A stretch of DNA of 64,000 nt, taken from Marsupella aquatica. Lineage: Eukaryota > Marchantiophyta. Shown one piece after another: positions 19,983-33,650 of the stretch; within the stretch, counting starts at the first letter, position 1, and every line of letters starts with the position of its first letter. The translations under genes were made by a program, and so were the position numbers. Location: contig OZ316892.1 of assembly GCA_973895155.1 (NCBI GenBank), positions 16,616,001 to 16,680,000 of the forward strand, given 5' to 3'. The notes beneath the pieces are model-generated. The model was not told where the DNA came from. It was given only the letters and a program-made list of their open reading frames with translations, and searched no databases.

Positions 19983-22848
19983 TCCGAAAGCAACCACCCC
20001 GCGCGCCAAATGAAACGCGATAAGCAAGTTAATCTGACTTGAGTCAGCACTCCGGTTCATCTGCGGAGTTAGTCGCCCCTGCCCCTAAAAGTATCCTAAC
20101 AAGTGTTCCGTGGTCCCCGAATGTACCTACAGTGACGAGCGTGCAAACGAACGAATGGATGCTAAACTGATGCTTCACACACGAGAGTCTCTGCTTTACA
20201 GGGAATGTTCAATCCGCCTCCTGACTCTTTTATACGGTAGTCTCCTAACTTGGTTCACAAGCTTTCATCGCCGTCATGTCAACTTGCTTCCAAATTTTCA
20301 CAGGTGACCATTTGAATTTTTCTCACAGACAGCCATTGGAATTTTCCGCAGCCAAAATATTTGTGCAATCAATTTTTCAGGTGTTTTGCTGATACCCACC
20401 CTCAACATGTGTTCCTCGGCTATTTAAACAGAAAACATGTTTTCCAGGGCATTTGAATTTTTGGCAGCCAAAGTTTTCTAGGAGTCTACTCTTTCTGGTC
20501 CGGCCCTAATCATAAACCATTGTTGCTCTCTATTTCAACAAATCGTATAGTATTTGGAGACTTTGGAATAAAATCAACTTTAATCCAAAAGATGAGAGCA
20601 TACAGTCCATCCAAAAATCAACTGTGGGGGTTGTATGTGTGAGGGGGGAGGGGCGTTTCACCACTAAAAATGAATAGTCTACTATCATACTCACCATAAG
20701 ATAACAACCAAAACAATTGTATCTATTCATCAATCCAGGCATTACCTGTAATAAGTCTCACAAAAGCAATCCCTACTCTTTTCCCCTTGAATTGGAAGTG
20801 TATGCTGGATGGGGCCCCTGCCATAACAAGTTTAAGTGTATGGGTACCTACAAAACTTTTCTTACAAACCAGGCCCCCTCCAACACTTGTCAGATTTTCT
20901 TGTAGCAGTTTCTATAAGATGTTTTAGCTTAATATTATCACCTATAAGAGTTATTGTGATGTCTAATGTCAACCATGCTGAAATGACAAACTACACAGTT
21001 GGGGGGACCGCAAAATAGTGGCAAACGTTCCCCCAATTGCAATGTAACTTACGTGAAGACAACATTATTCATCTCTTCAGTTTTGAATATATATATATAT
21101 ACTGTACCATCTTTAGGTCACTTTCATGCAAGCTATGCATGGGGTTCTGATCGTCTCTTTGTGCTTCAACCTGTCTAAACTGTATGGAAGAAGTCCTCTA
21201 CTTCTGCCTGTTTGCACCTGTTGAAATGTTCAAAAAAATTCTCCAAGTGTGGAACAAAGATATCATGGATGTTGTCTTATCACAAAATTGTTTAAGTATG
21301 AAAGGAAACCAGGTTCCTCTATTTGTGGCCGTTTTCCCTTATTGCAACTTTCAAAACCGTTCAAGTGTGTAACAAAGACAACATGGGGTCAATTTCTTGA
21401 ATGCCTCCACTAAATCCTGCACTAAATGCCAATGCCCCCTCCTTCTACAATCAACATTGACAACCTCTCTAAACCGAGCCCCTAAAATCCTCCAACCACA
21501 ATAAAAAAAATTGAAAACATGAAGAAATCCTTTTGTGATGGAGATTTTTATAAACTTGCAAGAACTAGATTAGAAATGCTCTACAAAGCTGCTGTCATGC
21601 AGCACCAGATTCCTCCAAACCCTATAATCATCTGAAGACAATATCCATTTTGTCGTCATTCCAAACTTGAATAATTGTGTTTTCTCACAAGCATTAAGCA
21701 AGGGTCCACAAACTATGTCTTAAATAGAAGGCAAAGCTTTGTGGTCAAAAATAGAACTCTTGGGCCTTGTGGTAAAAAATAAGGCCCCAATCATGCATGA
21801 ATACAGTTTTTCTGGCAGTTTGTGTTCAATGCAGTCTTTATCTTAGACATGCATTCTAAATCTTCATAGACTGTTCAAACATGCAGTCTTTATCCTAGAT
21901 CTAAGAAGACAATGATGCTTTGATTCAATTAGAAAGCCCTTTCTCAAACACAAGGCCTATCAGGTTCCTATTGCAAAAACTTGCTTTTCAAAACTCATAT
22001 ATAATGCACATGGCCTTCTATTGAATAGAGCTCCCCTCCAGAACTTGTGTCAGGTGAAGACAGTACTAGCAAAGAATATTTGTTACTATGTGGAATTAAA
22101 TCTTAGCAAGGACCCAGGTGCAATCATGGCAAAGTAAAAAAGCTGACTGGGAATCAAGTTAATCATTCTTAGAACTCAAATTTGGGGTACCATGGAAATA
22201 CTATTATTAGCACTTTCAGATAACAATGGCTGCTCCCCAAGAAATTAAATCAGCTGCCAAGTCCAGTGTAAGTGCTGATACAACAAAATAACCTCCTTAT
22301 CTAGAGAAGTATTGTCTTGCTTCCACTTGACTTGTTATGGGTGGAGCAATGGTACAAAATTGTCAGACCCCCTTGCACTTTCTGAAATAGTCTTCACCAG
22401 ATTTTTGTGCTGAGAATATACATGGAAGAGGGATAATGTCAGTCCTAAACTATGTTGGGAAATTTTCTCAAACATGGGGACTGTTTAAACCGTCATAGTA
22501 GAGTGAGGAACCTTTAGGCAGTTATTTTTGTCGCATTTTGGGACAAGCTTAGTGCAATTAATGCTTGTCCAACCCATGCCAAGAGAGTCATGGTAATTGT
22601 ACATCTAAATGTGACAATGTTGGTGCACTCAGTCACTCCATACCATGATAAACCCAATTATTCTATTTAGCGACCCCATGGAAAGCTCTTTCCAAAATCC
22701 CTGAAAGCATGTGCAGCCACATCAGCACTATTGGTCACAAACAATAACAGTCACTTATGCAAGAAGAATCACACATGAATATTTGTGTTTAAGGGAAGAC
22801 AAAGAAAACTAGTATGTGGGTCCAGCTCAATTCCTTTTTGGGTGTATT

Positions 22849-22970
22849 GTGCATTCAATAGAGTGTTGTGTATGGGCTAGATCACATTGTCAAAGTGCAT
22901 TCAAAAGAGTGTTCTATATATGTAGGCTAGATCAGATTGCCAAAGTGCATTGAAAGGAGCGATATAAATC
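22849..22970. repeat. 50-bp imperfect tandem repeat
   Basis: GGCTAGATCA...CAAAGTGCATT at 22875 and again at 22925, with a half unit before the first. Confidence 0.7.
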
Positions 22971-24283
22971 TGTTGTTTTAAATTCATGTGCATAAAATTT
23001 AATTTTGGTAAGAATGACATCTAAAGCTCATCTATAATAATAAGAGGATGCGACAAGAAAAATGATGGCTTGGATTGAATCACTAGTTGTAAATATCTAT
23101 GATATTATCTTGGGCAACTTAGTTTGAAGATTCAATTTGTTAATACATGCTAATAAAACAAAATTCTCATCAATGTCCTAATGATCATGGCAAGTGGAAA
23201 CAAAGACAAAAACCATAAGTGTAGAATCATCATAGGTGTTGGAGAGAGAGAGGTCATATAGACCAACTTTCATGGGACTATGAACACTTGTTTTCTTGCA
23301 TGATGTGGTTTATGTAATCAATTGTACTTTATGATGTTATTTTGTCTTATTATTAAATGTAGCTTTCCCCATTATGTAGAGATTATAACTAATAAATTGA
23401 ACAAAAATAGGCTGGATAGGAGATTTAGTGATGTTGTGTTCATTGTTTAGGGACTAATTTGTTGTGCTTGTGGAGGCTGATTGGAGGTTGAACTCATGAC
23501 TCTTTTGGTGTGCCTAGGGTGATCATAGTGGGGTTTAATAGCATACTTCAGGCTAGGTGGGAGTATGGTTTACTAGACATTCAAGCTTGGAGGCAGACAT
23601 CAAGTGGTAGAGTATTTTTTGTATGGCTCTCATCATGTGACCCAGGTAGGTTGGTAGCATTGCATGTTTTGTTTAATAATTACAGTTTGTATGAATTCTA
23701 TTAGTTGTGAAGTGACCCCCAATGTCCTTTCAATTCAATGGTTGAGCCCCCCTCTTCACCCTTTCTTGAGATGAACATTTTACTCTTGGTTGCTAGATAA
23801 ACTTGGGAGAGTTTACAAATTATTTTATAATCAATAGCAAGCTCAATACTTGAAATACAGGTTGGCCTTCTTTCTCTTCTCTCCTTATGGTCCAGAAGTG
23901 TGATTGCTAATATATTTTGTGATAAACCTATTTCAAACATTTGTTCAATTCCAAGATTTCACCTTCGTCCATTGATCTGTGGTAATTATTTCTAGATAAA
24001 AGAAAGTGAAAAGTTCTAATTTGCAACTTCTGATATTCATATCTAAACTTAGTGAACTGTTTGACCTGAAAAGTGGAGTTTCATATTTTACTTGTAAATA
24101 CTTTTTCAAATCTTGACAACTGAAAAGATGTAAATATTGATACTCTATCTAAGGAACTGTGCTACAAAGAAAGGCATAATAAGACTTTAGATTGAGATTT
24201 ATTTCCTTTTGAATTCCTTTTCCAATAGAAATAGCAAGAGCAAGATCAACATTTGATACTACTCTTAACATAACATTGTCTTT

Positions 24284-24925
24284 ACGTTAAAAATTAAGAA
24301 GATCACAAGTTAAGGCATCTTGGTGCCCACATCCGGAAGGGTGGTGTACTTTTTGACCCCAATTATACCTTTAAACTTAATAAGATTACAGGTTAAGGTA
24401 TTCTGGTGCACACATCCGCAAGGGTCGGTGTATTGTTTGACTCCAATTGTAACTTTAAAATTAATAAGGTTACAAGTTAAGGCATTCTGGTGCACACATC
24501 CGGAAGGGTTGGTGTACTGTTTGACCCCAATTGTAACTTTAAAATTAATAAGGTTACAGGTTAAGGCATTCTGGTGCACACATCCGCAAGGGTCGGTGTA
24601 CTGTTTGACCCCAATTGTAACTTTAAAATTAATAAGGTTACAAGTTAAGGCATTCTAGTGCACACATCCGCAAGGGTCGGTGTACTGTTTGACCCCAATT
24701 GTAACTTTAAAATTAATAAGGTTACAAGTTAAGGCATTCTAGTGCACACATCCGCAAGGGTCGGTGTACAGTTTGACCCCAATTGTAACTTTAAAATTAA
24801 TAAGGTTACAAGTTAAGGCATTCTGGTGCACACATCCGCAAGGGTCGGTGTACTGTTGACCCCAATTGTAACTTTGAACTTGATAAGGTTATGAGTTAAG
24901 ATATTACTTAGGGTGCACACATCCT
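24284..24925. repeat. 84-bp minisatellite, about 7 units
   Basis: The landmark GGTGCACACATCC (with variants) starts at 24322, 24405, 24489, 24573, 24657, 24741 and 24825. Most steps are exactly 84 bases. The units are nearly identical in the middle and more diverged at both ends. Because 84 is a multiple of 3, open frames run through several units on both strands. These are a by-product of the repeat and show no protein signature. Confidence 0.92.
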
Positions 24926-27788
24926 TAAGTAGGCTTAGCGTAACTGAGATTGGATTAAGATCGACAAAATTGTCATATCAATTGATATATTTTTAACTCA
25001 CAATTTGGAGCTAAGTTTGAGCTCCAACTTTAATACTAGATTCCCCCAGCTTTCCTCTATCCCATAGAGAATGTTCAGCCCATTTGGTTGAGTAATAAAA
25101 ATGATTTTTTTAGAGATCCATGTTGATTTTGGCTGCAACTTAGTTGACCCACATTACTGGCCCATATTTAATAATTACTTTCCCAGTTTTTGAGTGACAA
25201 CTAGCATAGATTTGGCATGCGTTATACTTCTCACACACATTACTATTCTTGCACGCACTTCCATTCTCGCACACATGACAATTTTTACACAAGCAACTTT
25301 ATTGTGCATCAACCCACGTTGCACAACTCTCATCATTGATCAACAAACATCAATGGTTAAGATTAGCTTGTTATCTTATTTTATTACCCAAAGTACTATC
25401 CAAGTTTTTGTTTAAATTTGGCATCAAAGAATGTGTATCATTCTTGCAAATGAACCCAACATTTTCTTCACGGTTGCCACATGAGTGTCTTGAATGGTCA
25501 CACGAGTGATACGACACATTGCGCAATCTCCACCATTGATAAGTAAAATCCAACGGATAAGAATGAATGGATGACGTGGAATTTTCTCTGAATTTATAAA
25601 TTTGCAAGAGTCTCTAACTGGACCCGTAAATAGTTAGCCCCCCTAACTGTCAAAACAAAGAAAAACCCCAAAACTAACAATTCAAAAAAATGAACAAACA
25701 ATGGGCAAAACAAGGGTAAAAGAAATAACAGGCTTTGAATGGATTGTGATTGATATATCAGTGTTTTCCAGTACATTTTTTGGATTTTCTTTTTAATTTT
25801 GAAATAACAATGGGTAGAAAAAACTCTTCAACTTCTATGGTAACTCCAAGAAACCTTTGGCTATTATGGCTAGAGGAATACCAGGGAATTTAAGAAACCC
25901 TTTGGTTATCATGGGAATACCAAGGAATAGCAAAAAATCCTTTTGCTACTCTAACATTTTACATGGACTGTACCCGGGGTCCTCACTTCTTTTCTCCGAC
26001 CCATCACGCGCGAATAAGTATAGGGTTTTTTTATTGGGTTTAGTGAAATACTTTTAAATTTTTGTTGAAGAACATTAGAGTTATTTTAATCCAATTTTGA
26101 GAATTATAAGAATCATAGGGTTTTTTTAAATCAAATATTCATAAAAAAACTTTCTTGACTTAACTTTTAGGGTGTTTATTCCCCCAAAACTTCGAGCGTG
26201 ATATGGGACACCCATTGGATTGAGGCCCCCAAGGGACTGTATAGAATGTTACATGCATGGATATAGGAGTACCAAGGGAATGTTTGAACTGTTACCATGA
26301 AAAATGTCCTCCTTTTGCCCTCTCATCTCCATGTTCAAACATATTTCAATATGCACCTTTTTATTGCTCCAACTTGTTGAATAACATGAAACTTACATAA
26401 GCAAGGGGCCCTTGACCTAATTTAGTTTGCTGGTTAGTACAGTTTTAGTCTGAACAACGCTATCATTCTTGATATTCATCTCCTAAAGTATATGATTATC
26501 ATATACTTTAGGCTATATATATTATCCAAGTGGGTAACTGGCCAAAGGGTTTGGGCAGGAAGATCCTTGATATTTATTTTGTAAGGTATGTAACTATACT
26601 AAATAAGGACTTAGTAGCATGGTCAGTAACCTTTGTAAGAGGTACACTAATGTTGCGGGTATGGGCATTGGCATGATTTCCGAAATGCACATCAAAAGCC
26701 AACAATCAGATACTTAAAATAAGACTCAGTGATTTAATCACTTTTTGACAGCAACTTGAAAAGCCTATTAGAGTTTGCAAGGAAATCCCATGGGATGGGT
26801 TCATGAATTTTTCACCCTAACCACTGGCTCTATCCTACTAAGAATAATGAATGTGTGAGCCCAGAAAGTCCAAATATAAAGTAGTTTTAGAGTGGTTATC
26901 TGAGTTATAATATTTATAATTTATAGGGTTTTCTGAATTAATTCCAGGGCAAAAGACTGGAAAGCCCTTCTTGTTTGTCAGTCATCATGGCTAAACTCAA
27001 AACCTTGTTTAGGGCACTGTTCCATCAGCCTTCAAACCCAGTCACAACAGTTTCCCTGTGCTCTCCAACAAGCGTGGACACAATCTCATTGCTTCGGGGT
27101 AACCCTCGAGTTCAAAATCAGAGTGGAAGGGCTGCAGGGCCTTCCACTTTCCTTTGGCAGCCCTCAAGCTTACCGATACCTTTGGGAGATGGTATGTTTT
27201 ATTCCTTTGGGAGATGGTATGTTTTATTGTCAATAGCCGGTTCTGCTCCCCGCCACTGTTCAAAGACTACCTTTGAAAATTTTGCAACATTTCAAAAATT
27301 GCAATCAACTGGTGAGAAAGTTTTGAGCAAGGAATTTAATTGACTTGAGTTTGAGCGTCAATGTTCTTGTCTATGGAGAGAGTATTTGGAGGGATTTGTA
27401 GGCTAGATTTACTCATGGATTCATCTTTCAAGCCTGCAGGAGATTCAAGAATGAGGGATGATGAGTTTGGGACTCTCCATCAGCAAATGCACAATATTGG
27501 ACCCATAGACTGGTCAAAAGCAGTTTGGGAAGCAGCTGATTGATCTGACAACTACTGATTGATCAACAGACCAATTCAATCCCCAACACCAGTTGGCCTG
27601 CCATTTGTTGACCATGTCGTGACATATAGTATCGTAGCCATAGTGTATCAAAAACATACAAGTCACCGGCAAGGCATATGTGCAAGCTGCTAGCAACCAA
27701 CATGCATAGAAAAAGTCCCATCACATTTACAAGTGCCAAGAAAAAGCACATGAGGTGGTATGTACGTAGTGGAGGTGTAAGCCTCTGT
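24926..27788. other. AT-rich intergenic DNA
   Basis: No gene recognised. A 25-bp direct duplication (CCTTTGGGAGATGGTATG) lies at about 27179-27228 inside an unremarkable 122-codon frame (26975-27343). Confidence 0.6.
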
Positions 27789-28148
27789 ATATAAAAGGCG
27801 TAAGAGAAACAAGCGTACTGACTCGAATAAAAAACCGGCGGGATGCCAAGATCGGCCGGGAGCATCTAACGAATCACTATGTGAATCCCGTGTACGGAAC
27901 CGACGAGCACTGTCTAAGCTCTGTCAACAGCGATTCAAGAAGAACTGAAAATCGACAAAAAGAAACACGCCCTAAGTAAGTCAAGTCAAGGCGTCACACT
28001 AACAAGCACATTTTGCTTCAAGAACGGCCCAGACTTGCTACAAGAACATCACACTAACTCAAGTAGTACACTAGTCCTAACTACATACTTAGCGGACATG
28101 CGAGGGACATGTCGATGTGCAGAAGAGGCACTGTCCCTCGGCATGACA
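27789..28148 (-). repeat. LTR fragment of the methyltransferase retroelement family
   Basis: Matches the right-hand 360 bases of LTR 1-3 (ATAAAAGGCGTAAGAGAAAC at the left, CTCGGCATGACA ending 28148). It keeps the true outer TGTCATGCC end on the minus strand but breaks off at its TATA-like site. No gag or methyltransferase is attached. Confidence 0.85.
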
Positions 28149-29640
28149 ACCAATACAACGCATCGAAAATGGCTAGACAAGGCTGAATTGACAAAGTACC
28201 GTACCTTTTGACATTATGCTCCAAAAATCTACCATAAGATTTCAACAAAATTGTTTCACAATTTATGAAATTTATGTGACAGTTGGGCTTTCTCTGCTAC
28301 CATATCCTCAGCTATGGTAATCTTCAAGTGAAATTGTCTCAACATCAAATCTAAAAAATGGTGCAAGCAATTCCTTGTTGATTTTAAAGATTGCAATCAA
28401 ACATGATTCATTTGGCAATCTTCTGTTGACAACAACTATGTGGCTAGCCTATGGGTGAGATTGTCTCAGAATCAAATCATTCAGACGTTCCATTGAAATT
28501 CAAAATACAGCACTCTCTGATTGAATTGTGAAATCAGTGATAGTATGGACTGGATATCATCTTAACAAAAATTGGCTTCTGACTGGCTCAGCCTATGCAT
28601 TGCTCGGGTTATTAATTGGTCAGCTTTCAACGGTGGACCACTAAGAACAGATCACCCTACTAGGCAAGAAAAAGTGGTCCAAAGACAAAGAGGTCCAATG
28701 AGGACGAACACCAAACAAAGACAAAGAAAAGCAAGTGCAAACCTAAAAACTGAAGAAAATAAAGGGAAGAGCTTCAAACACTGCAAGAGTGCAAACTCAG
28801 GGACTGGTGTCCACATTGGAAAATGTGACAAGAACTAATAGGCCACATCAAATGTACTAACTAAATCAGCAAGTGGGACAGGGGGCTAGCGTCTGCAGAG
28901 GCACCGTGGCTCCCACTATGAGGGATCGATAATAAATGACGCAAGCTTGGGCACGCTAAAAGGACACTGAGATGCATTCACAAAAATGTGTGGTCAAGAT
29001 AGTTAGTGGGGGTTCGAAGGGACCCATCCGCCCGTGGAAGCAGCCTATGGAAGAAGCCCATCAAACTGATGATGAATGTTGAGCATAGACGCCATTCGCA
29101 ACGGTAAGCATATGACACATCCAACGCGCAAGTAGTCGACACAAGAGATACGTGGTTCACCTCCTCGAGGCTACGTCCACGAGAACACACAAGAGAGCTT
29201 TATTGAACTCTAAGCCTATCGGCCATACCAAGTCTCCATAGTGTAAGCTCTCCTCATCTCTCAAGTGGCTCCATAACAATGAGCCTAAGTTCAACTTATC
29301 CAAGCAAACATCGTTTGGCATATAGTGTGCATCCTAGTTAACCTAACCACGTCTCCGACTATGGTTAGCCTAACTACGGTTACATGTCGTAACCCTAGAC
29401 CTGGAGTAAATACCTAACAATGAAGTCGCCCAAAATCTCAATAGTGAGGGGGAAGAAGGAATCGGATGAAGAAAGAAGCTAAGGAGAGAAAGCTTTACCT
29501 TCAATTACACATTTGTAGATAGACTTAAACCATAATTTAAAGAGTGCAATGATATATGTCACAGTGCTGAAAGGCAAAACACCAAACCATCAGACAGGGT
29601 CCCAATGACAAATCAACCCAATAAATGGATGAAAGAAGAG
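28149..29640. other. intergenic DNA, no gene seen
   Basis: Short frames only; an 88-codon Lys/Gln-rich frame at 28572-28838 has no recognisable domain. Confidence 0.55.
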
Positions 29641-31160
29641 GAAGAGGCCACAAGTGGTGGACCTTGCCACCCAGTGCCCTCACCAATCCCAACACTCACG
29701 CCTAAGTGCCCCTGGGGCCCGAACGCCTCCTCGGAATACCTCGAGCAAGCACCCTAGTGCCCCTTGCACCCCCAGCGGCCCCTCCCATACGAAGCCGCCC
29801 TTGCTCACCTATAGGACCGCTACTCAACGGTTCTCACTATCTGCACAAGCAACCAAGCACCTCGGTAAGTAACCCTTCAGGATCTAGAACTCGCCAAGTC
29901 TAGCATCCTAACTCAAAATCAACAGACATTGGTAAATAGGTCAGCGATAGGTCCTCCCGATGCCATTAGCCGGAACCAAAACCCACGCCCACTGTTCGTC
30001 CAGAACAGATCCTTCCTTGGGCGCGGCCCGGGTTCCCCCTCGTACCTATCCATCACCAACTAACCGCCCTGACCTTAGGACATGCTCATGGCCCAAATAG
30101 CGTAGCTTGTCCTAAAGCTTGTCCCAAGCTTGTCCTAACACGTCGGGACCAGAATGGCCCCGCCCCTAGCAACCAACTCCCAATTTGCCTCACTGACAGT
30201 CTAGGGACCAAGCACTCTTGGAACTCAACCTCCACACCTACTTGGCCTTGCCTCCCCAACGCAAGCTCCCTTGGGAGACTGAACGCGGCTTGGCTGCTGT
30301 TCGGCAAGATTTGGCAAGCGGGCGAGTTAACACCTGCAAACCTCGATAACCCATGGTGCCCCCAGACCCATCAGAGTTCAGGAGGGCATAGCCCTTCTTG
30401 AGAGCTTTCCAACGCACCCAAGAAGTCCTCCAACGGACTTCCCGTTGGGAAGATATCGCCGTTTCCGTTTGACGGTTTTCTTTAGTGTCGTGACCACCAC
30501 GACTCACGATTTCGACTCGCCTTTAGCCCCCAAAGAGACACCACTCCCTCATATATGCTTCTGGAGACCTGCCACCCCCGGACCAGCTTGGTCCCTAAAC
30601 ATTTGGCCCCCCACCCGGATTCTATCGCGCACAATGGGCGCGCCACCAACTGGCAACGCCCATAACTTTCTCGTCAGGCATCCGCAAGTGGAGTGTCTCA
30701 TCCCGTTGTGATTGGGCTGACCTAGTGCTCATGCCTAGGCCCTCAGGTCTCATCGCCGCTCGGGGCCCCCGATTGACCCAACCCGGATCGGGCCATAACT
30801 CGCGCCCCAAGCGTCCGTTGCCCATGGCGTCAACTCCATGGGCCTTGGGCCCAAGAGGAGCTCACCCTCAAGCCCTCAGAACCCAAAGTCCATCCGGAGG
30901 TCCGGACGGTCGTCCTTGAGCCCGGCCCATTTCCCCTTGACCCGACCAACTCTCAGCTAGCCCAAGTCCTTAGTGTTTGTCGCCAGCTTGGCTCCTTGCC
31001 TTCGCTAGCGCCATGTCTTGTCGCTCACAAGTCTCCCCATGCTAAGTCCTCCCCGGATGGCCTATCCGGGCCTGGACCATAAGGGAGCTCGGCGTTGGAG
31101 TCAGCGACGCCGGAGCTAAGTGCTAAGGTAGTCGAGTTCCCCGACTCCACAAGAAGACCA
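29641..31160. other. GC-rich island, probably an old LTR-element piece
   Basis: About 1.5 kb clearly richer in G+C than both neighbours, full of CCC/GGG blocks and without a long frame. A stretch near 30395-30450 (GAGAGCTTTCCAACGCACCC, then ACGGACTTCCCGTTGGGAAG) resembles sequence often seen in plant Ty3 LTRs. No TG...CA pair or target duplication was found, so the element call is an inference. Confidence 0.35.
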
Positions 31161-33379
31161 ATGAGGTCAAAACCAGTCAAGGTGCCCCCCCTTCCCCATC
31201 AAAAACAAAGGAACAAACAAAAACAATGAACTAGCAAAGAAACCAAGAAGACTAATTGCCTACTAGGCCAAAAGTTGAAAAGCCTTGTAGAGTTTAGAGT
31301 AAACCGCATGGGAGGGTCATGAAGTGGAATTTGTCTAGAGGCCCTTAAACCAACTGCCTCGCCCCTAAGAAGGAGAGTGAAAGCCTTGGCCCTTTGTAAG
31401 ACAATAAACACCCTTTGTTAGAAGGGAGTGAGGACAGAAACAGTTGAGAAAGGCCTTCATTTAATACAAAAAATTGGACAAACTTGAACAAACCAGTCAA
31501 AAGTAGGGTGAAGAGCCCTGTAAACCCCAAGAGCAAACGGGTAGAAAAGATCCCCCTAAGCAAATTGCATATGTTTCCTCCTTGAGGCAAGCTGCCTTGG
31601 CTACAACATGTTCAGGCACATGGGTGGCCACTGCAATATGGCTCCTTCCAGTAGGATCGGCCACAACCACATTGTCAAGTGCCCAAACACCAGCTCTAGA
31701 AAAGACCAAATAAGCCCGCCATTTATCAGTAACATCATCCCTAGGGGAAGCATATGTTGTTGTTCCATGGCAACATGGTATCTAGAGTCCAGGGCAAGAC
31801 AACCACGACAACCACCACTGCCCAAATGTCATTAATGATTGGAAAGAAAAAGAGATCTAAAGAGACAAATACTAAACACAAAAAGAGGCGAATGTAACCC
31901 GGAAAACCAAATAAATATGTAAAGTAGAATAATGTGATCTCCAAGGTAAGAGAAACGAGAGAGAGAGAAGAAAGGAATGTGTATTTGTGTGGGAACGAAA
32001 GGAGAGCGTAACGAACCGTCGGAGCGGTTTCTGATTCTTAAAATAACAGTTTTACAGTTATAATGATTCTCTTGGTTGATTTGTTCTTCCCTCTGTGTCG
32101 GAGCGGAAAGAGACGGAATCTTGACTTCCTTCTGTCAGAACCCAAAGAAAACGATGATGACTGATGAGCTTAGTACTAACGAATTAAACAAAAGTTCGTC
32201 TGCATGACGCGGTTGATTGACCGTGGACTTTACCCATTTTCCCACTCGGCCACAACCTACAGTAAAGACATTATGTTGGAGTAAGTTGTCCATGGAGAGT
32301 CCACGTTGCAGCCTGGCCGTTTGTTACAGTTTTCCTGTTTTGCAGGAGCATTATTTAATGAACTCGGGACCACACTATATTTAAAAATTTAGGTTTATCT
32401 CTTTATTTGAAAGGCAAACCACTGCCCATCTTGCACGCAGATGAAATCCTTATTTTCTATTTTGTATTATCTATATAGTGCCTAAAGCTATCTTAGCTTA
32501 TAGCTCATAACAAATGTGATACCCCTGCAATTATTTGGCATGGAAAAGATATTGTAGGAATTATATATTTTTTATATAATTCTTACAACTATCACAAGTG
32601 CTACTGTAGGTGGTTTGGCGTAGAACTCATATTAAAGGAGCTTTTACAGAACTTGGAGGCTGGTCTTCTTTTCTTCTCTGTATGGGATGTAATCAAAGCC
32701 ATTTAAATGTGAAAATAGGCCACATGTACACTTTACATAACTAACAAGCCACACCACACTTTACACAACTGGGGGCACAATGTGGCCAAACCATTACCTA
32801 TCCTAGTCACCTGCTGCTGGCCCCCCTTGTGGATACCTTTCTGTGCTGATGTGTCCATGTTTTTTATGTAAAAGGTTAGACAAGGGTCACTATGTAACTT
32901 TAGCAAAATTATTCTAGCTTAACTGACTTTGACAAAAGCTGATAGTTTGAAACTCACTTTGAAACCCCCTTAGTTTGAAACTCTGCTCCGTGACTGCTAG
33001 TGACTTCTTTGACTAGTAGTAACAGATCGGGGTTTCAAACTAAGGGGGAGCAACCATGGAGGGGATTGATTAATCCTCAGACATGTTGGGACATACTTGG
33101 GCCAGAATCTATGTGTGGGCAAAAATTCTGGGAGCCATTCATTTCGTCCAAAGAGGCCTGGGGTTTCATGTCAACACAAAAATCTCAGAATTAGTGTCAC
33201 CCTCCCCAGCACAGAAAGGTCTCCTATAATATGTTGGAAACATCTGACAGTTTCATAAGGAATAACTACTCACTTCTATGAGCCACGTGTTTAGCATTTA
33301 ATGGTGTCCTGTAGCTCAATGAACATTGACTGGAAACAGCTAAAACATGATCCCTCTGCTGGAATGAAAAGCATTCTCA
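31161..33379. other. intergenic DNA, possible decayed element
   Basis: A TGGTATCTAGAG at 31776 after CAACA resembles an initiator-Met primer-binding site with one extra base. A minus frame at 31497-31709 (GVWALDNVVVADPTGRSHIA) is unrecognised. No further support for either. Confidence 0.35.
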
Positions 33380-33650
33380 AGTGCCACTAGCTGATTGTGA
33401 ACCCCAATTTTTTGGGAGGATGTGTGTAAATGAGCAGGTGGAATTGATCTAATTTCCAAAGTTTCACTAGAAATGTCTGAACCCCAGTTTGGGGGGGATG
33501 TGTATTTAAAAAGGCTATGAATTTGAAGCAAGCAAGGTTTGAACCCAGCACCTCTGTTGCCCGACTCTCATGCTCTACTGCCAGCCTATGGCCTGCCGGA
33601 TGATGGTGGCGATAGTTTCTGCACATTTATCTTCATCTGCAGGCAGAAAA
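33380..33650 (-). mobile_element. tRNA-derived SINE-like sequence
   Basis: On the minus strand TGGCAGTAGAGC (box A-like, about 33571-33584) is followed about 35 bases later by TGGGTTCAAACC (box B-like, about 33536-33547). This is the spacing of an RNA polymerase III tRNA-type promoter. The region between cannot fold as a normal tRNA in an obvious way. The downstream body holds two imperfect copies of GAACCCCA...GGATGTGT (about 33400 and 33480). The 3' end and target duplication were not located. Confidence 0.45.

Larger units (their letters stand above)
15879..24283. other. AT-rich intergenic DNA, no convincing gene
   Basis: The first 500 bases (to about 16370) may be the rest of the LINE; short frames there have no clear domain. 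The remainder is AT-rich with homopolymer runs (poly-C at 18065-18087, T/G run at 18176-18198) and many short frames without domains. A 116-codon minus frame at 19109-19459 and a 139-codon plus frame at 17715-18131 were looked at and not recognised. Confidence 0.6.

Noticed and set aside
24310-24658. Open frames on both strands across the 84-bp repeat
   Set aside because: They exist only because the repeat period is a multiple of three.
31776-31787. Copia-type primer-binding site TGGTATCTAGAG
   Set aside because: It has an extra base compared with the usual TGGTATCAGAG, and no matching LTR pair, gag or polymerase was found nearby.
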